20,051 nt of DNA from RGIG5952 sp045603485 (lineage in GTDB: Bacteria > Verrucomicrobiota > Kiritimatiellia > RFP12 > JAAYLN01): assembly GCA_045603485.1 (NCBI GenBank), contig JAZUMF010000104.1, positions 1 through 20,051 on the forward strand, written 5' to 3'. Numbering within the stretch: position 1 is the stretch's first letter; each line of letters opens with the position of its first letter. A program made the position numbers and the translations under genes. The notes below the pieces were generated by a model. The model was not told the DNA's origin. It saw nothing but the letters and a program-made list of their open reading frames with translations, and made no database searches. Below are positions 1-6,967 of the stretch, in pieces.

Positions 1-20
1 TAATTGCTTTCAACAATGAG

Positions 21-50
21 AAAAATGGGCACGGGCGAGTTAGCCCGTGC
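21..50 (-). terminator. Rho-independent terminator for the beta-helix gene
   Basis: A perfect 8-bp stem (GCACGGGC at 29-36 pairing with GCCCGTGC at 43-50, 6-nt loop) is followed, when read on the minus strand, by CC and then a run of five T (21-26 region). This is the classic intrinsic terminator shape. It lies about 180 bp downstream of the stop of the minus-strand gene ending at 229 and has no T run in the plus direction, so it most likely ends that transcript. Confidence 0.7.
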
Positions 51-228
51 GTCAAAGGTAAGTTGTTTCAAATAAGTTGTTTCCAATTAATAAAGACCAT
101 TAGACTCGATATACCAAAATCTTGACTCAAAGCTATTGTCTCAAATGGTGATTATTAGCCTACAACTGCCGAATTTAGGTTTAAAGGTCCTTTGCTTTGT
201 TTATGATTAACTTAAAGTCAAGTAGTAC
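51..228. other. Short AT-rich spacer downstream of the beta-helix gene
   Basis: No gene is visible here. An 11-bp direct repeat (TAAGTTGTTTC at 59-69 and 73-83) is the only structure seen. If the terminator at 21-50 is used, this stretch is the 3' untranslated region of the beta-helix transcript. Confidence 0.4.
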
Positions 229-1641
229 CTAGTGTACCATAAAATTGAGACCGTGGCGTGGCCAAAATTCATAGCAACCGATATCAACGGTACCGTTGAG
301 TCGTTTACTCATAGCATAATCCAAATCATTGGTTGTCCAGCTGAGAGCCAAGCCTTTGTCGCGAGCAATGGAGTTAATCTTAAGGCTATACCATGGGAAA
401 TCAGGACGCCTACCAAAGTTAAAGCCAGGGTCATTGCTTCGAATGCAATTTGTTCTATTGGGCGAGTTTACATACTTATAGTAGATTACATTTTGAAAAT
501 TGCCGTTATTTTGCAAATCAACTGGGCTATTATTGTAGAAGATGCAATTACGAGTAGCGTATAATGTTGAAAACAAAATTGTGGTTCCTGAAACTGAGTT
601 ACTAATAAAGGTACAGTTATCATAAGAGGTTTTATTTGAAATACCGTATGAATTTCCACCCTCACTGTGATTCTTAATAATCAGACAGTTTTTTAATGTA
701 CTGTTTTCTCCTACACAATACCTGCCTTTATTATTTTTAATCAAACAGCGATATGTATTAACATTGCCTAAACCAGAAATCGTGGAGGCAGCAGTGGCGT
801 TATTGTTTTTGATAACAGAATCATACATATTTGCTCTAAGAACAATATAGCCACCAATCGTATTATCGGTAAAGATACAACTGTGGATGTTGCAAGCAGA
901 ATCATTGTAAACAATACTACGGGATGCAGTATTATTGGATATGACACAGTCCTTCAATGCCATTCTGCGTATTATGTCATAGCATGAATTCCCAATAATT
1001 ACACAATTCGTAGAGAGACCCTTTGCACTATTGTAGGTCGAAAGCACACCACCGTTAGCACTAGTAGCAGTGTTACTTAAAAAATAAGAATTATATGCAT
1101 TACAATAGGCGGTTACACCGTTCTTAGTTCCATAATTTCCTACGATTATACATTTATCAATAGTTGTTTGTGGGTCATATGAGGTGCTATTGACAGCAGC
1201 TCCCGTATGAGCATAAAAATTAGTAATTGTAAGGCCAATTATTTTAGAAATGGAATTTCTTAAGCAAAATGCAGATGCGCTACCAGCGCTCTCTCCTCCT
1301 CCCTGAATAATAACCTCACTTGGATTCTCATTTAGGGATTTTATAGTAATATAATTTTTGCCTGCTGCAATATTGTATGTTTTTTGCCCCGATGTATTCG
1401 AATCGCTTTGTGTTGCAGTGGCTGTAAAATCATATGTGCCAGGAAGAAGAATTACCGTATCACCATTAGCCCAGGAGGTTCCTGCTGCAGTTTTGTTAAT
1501 TGCAGCCTGGATTGTACCTGGATCGTCTATTGTGCAGGTCGCTGTTGAAAGTCCTGTTGGCGAGGCATAGTAGGTTGCATTCGCCGCAAGCAGTGATGAG
1601 CCAAGTGCTACAATTGACAATAAGGAGACAAGCTTTTTCAT
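229..1641 (-). CDS. Secreted right-handed beta-helix (Pmp-like) repeat protein
   Basis: The 470-residue product starts with a clear Sec signal peptide (MKKLV, hydrophobic core, probable cleavage after ANA near residue 22). The mature part opens with a segment typical of parallel beta-helix proteins (TIQAAIN... NGDTVILLPGTYDF, about residues 43-72). After that come many short rungs of the form C-x-(I/F)-x-x-N, such as CIIVGN, CIFTDN, CTFISN and CIFYNN. These resemble the F-x-x-N repeats of chlamydial polymorphic membrane proteins and parallel beta-helix families. The C-terminus has a VDIGCYEF motif common at the end of such bacterial proteins; no membrane anchor or beta-barrel autotransporter domain is visible. 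It is probably exported, possibly surface-associated, as an adhesin or glycan-binding or glycan-cleaving protein. The beta-helix fold is well supported; the function is unknown. A GGAG ribosome binding site (minus strand, 1650-1653) lies 8 bp before the ATG. Confidence 0.8.
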   Translation of the reverse strand: MKKLVSLLSIVALGSSLLAANATYYASPTGLSTATCTIDDPGTIQAAINKTAAGTSWANGDTVILLPGTYDFTATATQSDSNTSGQKTYNIAAGKNYITIKSLNENPSEVIIQGGGESAGSASAFCLRNSISKIIGLTITNFYAHTGAAVNSTSYDPQTTIDKCIIVGNYGTKNGVTAYCNAYNSYFLSNTATSANGGVLSTYNSAKGLSTNCVIIGNSCYDIIRRMALKDCVISNNTASRSIVYNDSACNIHSCIFTDNTIGGYIVLRANMYDSVIKNNNATAASTISGLGNVNTYRCLIKNNKGRYCVGENSTLKNCLIIKNHSEGGNSYGISNKTSYDNCTFISNSVSGTTILFSTLYATRNCIFYNNSPVDLQNNGNFQNVIYYKYVNSPNRTNCIRSNDPGFNFGRRPDFPWYSLKINSIARDKGLALSWTTNDLDYAMSKRLNGTVDIGCYEFWPRHGLNFMVH

Positions 1642-1788
1642 AGGGAAAACTCCATCCTGATATATTTTATGGCTCTTCCTTAAAAAGTGTGGGTAAAGCC
1701 AATTTTTAATTAGGTCGTAAAATCAAGTTTACATAAAAAACCAGGAACACGCATTCCGAGAAAGTCTTTTATTTAACCTAATGTTAAT

Positions 1789-1817
1789 AATTTATCCTTT
1801 ATAAAAACAATTGTCAA
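1789..1817 (-). promoter_or_regulatory. Candidate sigma70 promoter for the beta-helix gene
   Basis: On the minus strand a perfect -35 box TTGACA (complement of 1812-1817) is followed after 17 bp by TAAATT (complement of 1789-1794, 4 of 6 matches to TATAAT). A transcript from here would have a leader of about 140 nt before the ATG at 1641. The -10 is weak, so this is a candidate only. Confidence 0.45.
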
Positions 1818-1836
1818 ATTTTTGCTTTTGAAATTA

Positions 1837-1845
1837 CCCCCCCCC
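1837..1845 (-). repeat. Homopolymeric G9 tract upstream of the beta-helix promoter
   Basis: Nine consecutive C on the plus strand (nine G on the minus strand, the sense strand of the gene) sit about 20 bp upstream of the -35 candidate and about 195 bp upstream of the start codon of the surface-protein gene. The surrounding DNA is very AT-rich, so the run stands out. Such tracts are prone to slipped-strand length change. Confidence 0.6.
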
Positions 1846-1967
1846 GTAAATTTTGTACATATATTATTACATTTCAACATATTATGAATGTTTAACATTT
1901 TTTTATATAAAAACACAAGACATCATTTGATGTCGCAAATGACGCAGTGTTATTAAATTGAAGTGGA

Positions 1968-2016
1968 AAGGCCTGTCCCCAGAAAAGTTAGTAAATAGAT
2001 AATAGGTAATAATGAA
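1968..2016 (+). repeat. 49-bp direct repeat, copy 1
   Basis: Aligned with 2105-2153, this segment matches at 47 of 49 positions (differences at 1972/2109 and 1999/2136), with a copy-to-copy offset of 137 bp. It begins AAGG(C/A)CTGTCCCC and ends in an AT-rich stretch containing two GTAATA-type steps. No open reading frame explains the conservation. Confidence 0.85.
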
Positions 2017-2104
2017 GATAAATTGCAGCTTGGTTCTTAAAGGTTATTATGTGGCAAGTTTGACAGTAAAGACAGTTTGCGAGTTTTACAGTTTTGAAAT
2101 TGGG

Positions 2105-2153
2105 AAGGACTGTCCCCAGAAAAGTTAGTAAATAGGTAATAGGTAATAATGAA
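2105..2153 (+). repeat. 49-bp direct repeat, copy 2
   Basis: This is the second copy of the unit at 1968-2016. Its first 13 bases, AAGGACTGTCCCC, contain the near-palindrome GGACTGTCC and recur exactly at 2365-2377, where the downstream sequence diverges. The shared leading edge suggests it marks one end of a repeat element. Confidence 0.85.
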
Positions 2154-2280
2154 TAATTTTTGTAGTTTTTAGGTTAAGTTTTTTGTGCCTTTTGCGAAGT
2201 ACACAAAAAGGAGAACTTTTGCAATTTAATGACGGATAAGTTAAAAATTCTCCCACAGAGAACGCAAAGATTTTGTGAAA

Positions 2281-2309
2281 ATTTGTTCCGCACCGTAATC
2301 TCATTTTGG
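2281..2309 (+). repeat. 29-bp exact repeat, left copy (also at 19578-19606)
   Basis: All 29 bases are identical to 19578-19606 in the same orientation; the core is CCGCACCGTAATCTC. Here it lies in non-coding DNA; the right copy lies in the 3' end of a coding region. Flanking sequence is unrelated apart from TTTGT-like bases. Confidence 0.85.
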
Positions 2310-2364
2310 GTGTGTTGAAAAATTTAGAATGTTTGTTATTAGTATATTGTGAGTTAAAATCGAA

Positions 2365-2377
2365 AAGGACTGTCCCC
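2365..2377 (+). repeat. Partial third copy of the repeat edge
   Basis: AAGGACTGTCCCC is identical to the first 13 bases of the repeat at 2105-2153. It is followed by a different sequence (TTAAAATG..., then AACGCAGAGTCGCAGAGATT), part of which resembles ACAGAGAACGCAAAGATT at about 2255-2272, so the region seems to be a mosaic of related repeat fragments. Confidence 0.6.
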
Positions 2378-2689
2378 TTAAAATGAAAATTTTAACGCAG
2401 AGTCGCAGAGATTTTGTGATATCGATTATTTATTGCGTCAGTATAGTGAGGTTTTGTTGTTGTGTCAAGTGTAATTGTTTGACACTTAAAGGTTACATTG
2501 GGACAGGCGTTGCCATAATCTGACAAATAGAGCTTATTTGGAGGTTTGCATAATTGGCTATTATTTGAAATTTGGCACTATCAGCTTCTAATCTTACGGA
2601 ATTTGATTGAAGTAATGAGGCTGATTTGAAAATTTGCATTTTTCATGAGAGGGTCTCTTCTGTTTGTTTCTATAAATAGAAATTTTTTC

Positions 2690-2718
2690 TTGCATGCAGT
2701 CTTTTTTAGTGGTATGAT
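2690..2718 (+). promoter_or_regulatory. Sigma70 promoter candidate for trpB2
   Basis: TTGCAT (2690-2695, 4 of 6 matches to the -35 consensus) is followed after exactly 17 bp by TATGAT (2713-2718, 5 of 6 matches to the -10 consensus). Transcription would start near 2725, leaving a leader of about 60 nt that ends in a strong AAGGAG ribosome binding site (2774-2779), 7 bp before the ATG at 2787. No leader peptide or attenuator is seen. Confidence 0.6.
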
Positions 2719-2786
2719 TATATGGTGAAAATACGAGAGAAATTATCGTTTACAAGCTCTCATTCAGCACATAAAGGAGTAAAAAA

Positions 2787-4157
2787 ATGAGCAACGAAGT
2801 ACCTTACAAGACCTATCTCACGGAAGCTGAGCTCCCTGAGAATTGGTATGATGTTCGTGCTGATATGGCTAAAAAACCGGCTCCGCTTCTTAATCCCAAA
2901 ACGCTTAAGCCGGTAGTTGCGTCTGATTTGAGCCGTGTCTTTTGCGATGAGTTGATTCAGCAAGAGTTGAACACGACTGAGCCTTTTATACCGATTCCTC
3001 AAGAGGTTAGGGACTTCTACAAGATGTTTCGTCCGTCACCGCTTGTCCGAGCCTACTTTTTAGAGAAGGCTCTTGGTACGCCTGCGGCAATCTATTATAA
3101 GTTTGAGGGCAACAATACCTCGGGTTCGCATAAGCTTAACAGCGCCGTGGCTCAGGCTTACTATGCTAAAAAGCAGGGGCTGAAGGGCGTTACAACCGAG
3201 ACCGGTGCCGGTCAGTGGGGTACGGCTCTTTCTATGGCATGCTCTTTCTTTGGCCTTGATTGTAAGGTGTATATGGTTAAATGCTCTTATGAGCAAAAAC
3301 CATTTCGCCGTGAGGTGATGCGTACATACGGTGCGGAGGTTACACCATCCCCGTCGATGACAACGGAGGTCGGCCGCAGGATTAATGCCGACCATCCAGG
3401 AACTTCGGGTTCTCTGGGATGTGCAATTTCAGAGGCCGTTGAGGCAGCTCAAGCGATGGATGGTTATCGTTATGTTCTCGGTAGTGTTTTGAATCAGGTA
3501 CTGCTTCATCAGACGATTATCGGTCTTGAGACGCACACCGCTTTGAAAAAGCTTGGTGTTAAGCCTGATGTTATTATCGGGTGTGCCGGCGGCGGCTCAA
3601 ACCTTGGTGGACTGATTGCTCCTTTCATGGGTGAAAAGTTGCGCGGCGAGGCTGATTACCGCTTTATCGCGGTGGAGCCGGCTTCTTGCCCGTCCTTGAC
3701 CCGCGGCCGTTACATTTATGACTATTGCGATACTGGGCGCGTCTGTCCTTTGGCAAAGATGTATACCTTGGGACACGATTTCATTCCGTCCGCAAATCAT
3801 TCAGGCGGTCTCCGTTATCATGGTATGAGCACAATTCTCTCCGAGCTTTATGATCAAAAGCTTATGGAGGCTACATCGGTTAAGCAGACTGATGTCTTTG
3901 AAGCTGCTCGTATGTTTGCCCGTACCGAGGGTATTCTGCCAGCCCCAGAGTCCAGCCATGCGATTCGTGTAGCAGTTGACGAAGCTCTTCGCTGCAAGCG
4001 TGAAGGTAAGGCTGAAACAATTGTCTTCGGTCTAACCGGTACTGGTTATTTTGATATGAAGGCGTATGCCTCATTCAATGATAACAATATGTCAGACTAT
4101 GTGCCGACCGATGAAGAACTCGCCGAAAGTTTTGCAAAGTTGCCAACAATTGGCTAA
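2787..4157 (+). CDS. trpB2: TrpB2-type tryptophan synthase beta chain (PLP enzyme)
   Basis: The 456-residue product is a fold-type II pyridoxal-phosphate enzyme of the TrpB-like (TrpB2) group, which condenses indole with serine to give tryptophan in the cytoplasm. Visible signatures are GNNTSGSHKLNSA with the PLP lysine at K116, the ETGAGQWG catalytic loop at 138-145 (E138 is the expected catalytic glutamate), and the phosphate-binding GGGSN at 268-272. The length (about 450) and the long N-terminal extension (NWYDVRADM...) fit TrpB2 rather than the roughly 400-residue TrpB1. TrpB2 proteins often occur without a neighbouring trpA, as here, and are thought to salvage free indole. The start is supported by AAGGAG 7 bp upstream. 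A peptidase gene overlaps its 3' end, and no other trp gene is nearby, so the local context does not confirm the substrate. Confidence 0.9.
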   Translation: MSNEVPYKTYLTEAELPENWYDVRADMAKKPAPLLNPKTLKPVVASDLSRVFCDELIQQELNTTEPFIPIPQEVRDFYKMFRPSPLVRAYFLEKALGTPAAIYYKFEGNNTSGSHKLNSAVAQAYYAKKQGLKGVTTETGAGQWGTALSMACSFFGLDCKVYMVKCSYEQKPFRREVMRTYGAEVTPSPSMTTEVGRRINADHPGTSGSLGCAISEAVEAAQAMDGYRYVLGSVLNQVLLHQTIIGLETHTALKKLGVKPDVIIGCAGGGSNLGGLIAPFMGEKLRGEADYRFIAVEPASCPSLTRGRYIYDYCDTGRVCPLAKMYTLGHDFIPSANHSGGLRYHGMSTILSELYDQKLMEATSVKQTDVFEAARMFARTEGILPAPESSHAIRVAVDEALRCKREGKAETIVFGLTGTGYFDMKAYASFNDNNMSDYVPTDEELAESFAKLPTIG

Positions 4158-5538
4158 AGATACTAGTGTAAGGCCTGGCTTGAGGGAAGTCGCAGAATAC
4201 TTTGAGTTGCTGCGGTTTCCTTCTGTTGGAGCAGATGAAAAACATCTTAAGGACTGCATCCAATGTGCGGAATGGCTGAAAAAATGGCTTGAGGGAATTG
4301 GTGCGGAGGCTGAATTGCTTTTGCCAGAGGATGGAAGTATTGCGAATGCTTCTCCGCCAGTTGTCTTCGCTGAGCGTGCTGGTGATAGGGGTGCGCCGAC
4401 TATCCTTTTTTATGGTCATTATGATGTGCAACCGCCAGACCCGATAGAGGAGTGGCTTACACCTCCTTTTGCGCCGACGGAGAAGGATGGTAGGGTCTAT
4501 TGCCGAGGTGCTCAGGACGACAAGGGACAACTCTTTTCTTTTTTGTGCGGCTTGCGTGATTTCTTGCGTGACCGCTCTCGGCTTTCGGATAGACCAATCC
4601 CTAGCTTCAAGTTTATTCTTGAGGGACAGGAGGAGAGCAGCGGCGAGGTAATATCAAGGGTTGCACAAGAATTAGGTGACAAATTAAGCTCTGATATTCT
4701 TTTGGTCTGCGATACTGAGATGGCTTCGGATATGCGACCTACGGTTGTTGCAGGCTTAAGGGGCGTGGGTGATTTTACGATAACTCTTAAAGCCGCGAAT
4801 TATGACTTACATTCCGGCCGTTATGGTGGTATCATACCAAACGCTGCGCAGGGTATGGCTGAGCTTTTGGCGTCATTGCATAATCCTGACGGCTCGATAG
4901 CCGTTAAGGGATTTTGTGACAAGGTCGCGCCTCCAACTGCTGAAGAGCTGGCAGCCGCAGAAGAGTCGGCATTTCCCGATGCCGATTACTTAAAGGAGCA
5001 TGGTGTGGCACCAATAGGGGGCGAGTCAGGTTTTTCATCTGCCGAAAGGGGAGCCTTCCGGCCTACAATTGAGATAAATGGGATTCATTCAGGTTATGGT
5101 GGCCCTGGCTCTAAAACCATCATTCCAAGTGAGGCGGTGGCTAAGCTTTCTATGCGTCTAGTGGCTGGTCAAGATCCGGCAGAGTGTATAGAACTTCTTG
5201 AAGAGCATTTGCGTCTTAATACTCCTAAGGGAATGAGTTTGTCCGTCAGCGATGTTTCGGTTGCGGCGCCAGCAATGCGTTTGCCGATTACGAGCCCGGT
5301 TTTTAAGCTTGCGGCGGCGGTTCTCAAAAGGATTGATTCACGCGGTGCTTTATTTAAGTGGGACGGTGCATCAATACCCATAGTGTCAACGCTTGCACGC
5401 ATTTCTGGTGCAGCTCCGCTCCTTGTCGGTTTCGGTCAAAGCGAGGATCGAATCCATTCGCCAAACGAATCCTTCTCATGGTGTCAATTTGAATTAGGTC
5501 GCCGTTGGGCATACGAGATTTTAAGCGAGTTTATCTAG
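4111..5538 (+). CDS. M20-family metallo-dipeptidase (carnosinase/PepV-like)
   Basis: A zinc aminoacyl-dipeptidase or carboxypeptidase of clan MH, family M20. With the start used here (475 residues) the metal and catalytic residues are in order: YGHYDVQ (H103, D105), RGAQDDKG (bridging D136), EGQEESSG (catalytic E174, metal E175), CDTE (D201) and, near the C-terminus, GFGQSEDRIHSPNE (H449). DLHSG at 232-236 lies in the dimerisation lid. The enzyme is probably cytoplasmic: there is no signal peptide. The start is uncertain. An upstream ATG at 4066 would overlap trpB2 by 92 bp; the ATG at 4111 overlaps by 47 bp; a TTG at 4150 would overlap its stop by 8 bp. None has a strong Shine-Dalgarno, which suggests coupling to trpB2 translation. 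Its role may be peptide turnover; exact substrate unknown. Confidence 0.85.
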   Translation: MKNSPKVLQSCQQLAKDTSVRPGLREVAEYFELLRFPSVGADEKHLKDCIQCAEWLKKWLEGIGAEAELLLPEDGSIANASPPVVFAERAGDRGAPTILFYGHYDVQPPDPIEEWLTPPFAPTEKDGRVYCRGAQDDKGQLFSFLCGLRDFLRDRSRLSDRPIPSFKFILEGQEESSGEVISRVAQELGDKLSSDILLVCDTEMASDMRPTVVAGLRGVGDFTITLKAANYDLHSGRYGGIIPNAAQGMAELLASLHNPDGSIAVKGFCDKVAPPTAEELAAAEESAFPDADYLKEHGVAPIGGESGFSSAERGAFRPTIEINGIHSGYGGPGSKTIIPSEAVAKLSMRLVAGQDPAECIELLEEHLRLNTPKGMSLSVSDVSVAAPAMRLPITSPVFKLAAAVLKRIDSRGALFKWDGASIPIVSTLARISGAAPLLVGFGQSEDRIHSPNESFSWCQFELGRRWAYEILSEFI

Positions 5539-5593
5539 TTTCTTAATTACTTAATCAGGGTTGACTATTAATGTCAATTATCTTATTATTTTT

Positions 5594-6961
5594 ATGATGA
5601 TTTTTAAGAAGGAAAATATATTTTTCGCAATAGTTTCTACCATTTTGCTTTTTGGCACGATCGGCTGTCGTACCCCTATGCCTCCTGGTGGAGCAACTAG
5701 CGGTTTTCGGCTTGGTCCTTTTTTTGAGTCGGCTTCAGATGACGCCGGTAACTCAATGGTTGCAGTTCGTCCGTTTTTCAGCCGCGAGTCTTCTTCATTG
5801 ACCAATGAGGTTGAGAGGCGCAGAGAGACTGACATTCTTTGGCCTTTAGGAGTTTCGTCGGTTCGTGATGACCATTACTATTGGAGAGCGTTGCTGCTTT
5901 TTGGAACTGGAGTTGAGGATGATCCGTCGAGTCCCGAAGACCCGTACCGCTTTCGGCTGTATCCATTCATCTTCACCGGCAGATCTCAAGATGGTGGCGA
6001 ATATAGTGCTTTTTTCCCATTTGGCGGGCGCGTACGAGATTTGATTATTTTGGGTGATGTTAAGTTTTTCCTCTTCCCAATTTTTGCCAGCGGTAAAGTG
6101 CAAGGGGCTCAAATGACTACTTTCATGTGGCCATTTTATCTAACTCGCCATGGAAAGAATGTGGACCAATTCCGCCTATGGCCATTCTATGGCGAATCGG
6201 AGCATCGGGGATTATTTATTACCCGCCGTAGCCATTTTGTCGCATGGCCATTTTGGTCTGAAACAGAATATGAAGGACAGGTTTCAGGCTCCGGCTTTGT
6301 ATTATTCCCTATTTTTGGCCATGCAAAATATGAGCGCAAGCGCCGCGGCACAGAAGAGAGCTGGACAGTCTTACCGCCATTCTTTACCTATGGAAGAGGA
6401 GATGATGGCTACCGGAGATTGCATGCTCCATGGCCGTTCATTCGTATCGTTGATGCGGACAGAGTAGAGGAGCGTCATTATTGGCCTCTCTATGGCAGCA
6501 CCGTCCGTAAGTTTGAAGCGTCAAATGCAAAGCATAAGAATGAGCCCCTTATTGCGTTAAAGAACGACTATTTGCTTTGGCCCCTATTTAGGCGTAAGCA
6601 GGGCATCGCAAACGGAGTCACGAATCTGACGGTACATGCTCCGATACCATTTTATTTTCATCGTGAAGCATCGACAACAAATGCGCTTGATAAGCTGCAA
6701 AATTCCTATACAAGGCTTTGGCCGATTTTTTCATACCGCGAGAATTCCAATGGCAAGTCGGTGCGATTTCCGGAGCTTTCGCTTTGGAGCAACAGCGAGC
6801 AGATAGAACGCAATTGGGCCCCGCTTTGGTCGCTTTACGCATATCGCAAGAAACCATCAGGAGCGTATTGCAATGATTTACTGTGGGGACTTCTGTCGTG
6901 GGGGCGCAATGACTCCGGAGGTCGAATATTCTCTTTCTTATGGATTCCCTTTTTACGGTGA
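5594..6961 (+). CDS. Lipoprotein with repeated aromatic-Pro-aromatic motifs, unrecognised family
   Basis: From the ATG at 5594 (455 residues) the N-terminus is a lipoprotein signal: MMIFKKEN, a hydrophobic stretch, then GTIG-C with C25 as the probable lipidated cysteine. A TTG at 5561 in the same frame gives a longer N-terminus and cannot be excluded; neither has a clear ribosome binding site. The mature part has about 16 short motifs of the type aromatic/hydrophobic-P-hydrophobic (RPFF, LWPL, LYPF, FFPF, LFPI, MWPF, LWPF, AWPF, LFPI, PWPF, YWPL, LWPL, PIPF, LWPI, WIPF) centred on prolines at residues 60, 84, 124, 142, 162, 180, 197, 219, 239, 262, 281, 298, 330, 352, 377 and 452, most of them 17-25 residues apart. 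This suggests repeated beta-hairpins. The gene ends 6 bp before the MlaE-like gene, so it is probably co-transcribed with the lipid transporter. I do not recognise a named family. Confidence 0.75.
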   Translation: MMIFKKENIFFAIVSTILLFGTIGCRTPMPPGGATSGFRLGPFFESASDDAGNSMVAVRPFFSRESSSLTNEVERRRETDILWPLGVSSVRDDHYYWRALLLFGTGVEDDPSSPEDPYRFRLYPFIFTGRSQDGGEYSAFFPFGGRVRDLIILGDVKFFLFPIFASGKVQGAQMTTFMWPFYLTRHGKNVDQFRLWPFYGESEHRGLFITRRSHFVAWPFWSETEYEGQVSGSGFVLFPIFGHAKYERKRRGTEESWTVLPPFFTYGRGDDGYRRLHAPWPFIRIVDADRVEERHYWPLYGSTVRKFEASNAKHKNEPLIALKNDYLLWPLFRRKQGIANGVTNLTVHAPIPFYFHREASTTNALDKLQNSYTRLWPIFSYRENSNGKSVRFPELSLWSNSEQIERNWAPLWSLYAYRKKPSGAYCNDLLWGLLSWGRNDSGGRIFSFLWIPFLR

Positions 6962-6967
6962 TAAAAG

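Larger units (their letters stand above)
1846..2786. other. Gene-free repeat zone between divergent genes
   Basis: This 0.9-kb stretch between divergently oriented genes holds no open frame that looks like a protein. It is AT-rich and carries dispersed-repeat fragments: a duplicated 49-bp unit (1968-2016, 2105-2153), a third partial copy (2365-2377), a possible inverted end GGGACAGGC at about 2498-2506, a segment shared with 19578-19606, and small inverted repeats at 2180-2209 (TTTTTGTG/CACAAAAA) and 2462-2485 (GTGTCAA/TTGACAC). The right end (2690-2786) is the trpB2 promoter and leader. It reads as decayed mobile or repetitive DNA. Confidence 0.55.

Noticed and set aside
232..564. Plus-strand open frame of 110 codons within the beta-helix gene
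   Set aside because: It is antisense to a gene with a signal peptide and repeated rungs, and its product has no recognisable features.
2180..2209. Hairpin TTTTTGTG/CACAAAAA as a terminator or small RNA
   Set aside because: The stem is AT-rich with a 14-nt loop and no flanking gene to terminate, so it is probably a by-product of AT-rich repeat DNA.
1968..2377. Repeats in the spacer as a CRISPR array
   Set aside because: There are only two full copies and one fragment, the spacing is irregular (137 bp and about 260 bp), and no cas gene is present.
4066..4110. ATG at 4066 as the start of the M20 peptidase
   Set aside because: It would overlap trpB2 by 92 bp with no ribosome binding site, and the extra residues (MPHSMITICQ...) do not resemble the family N-terminus.
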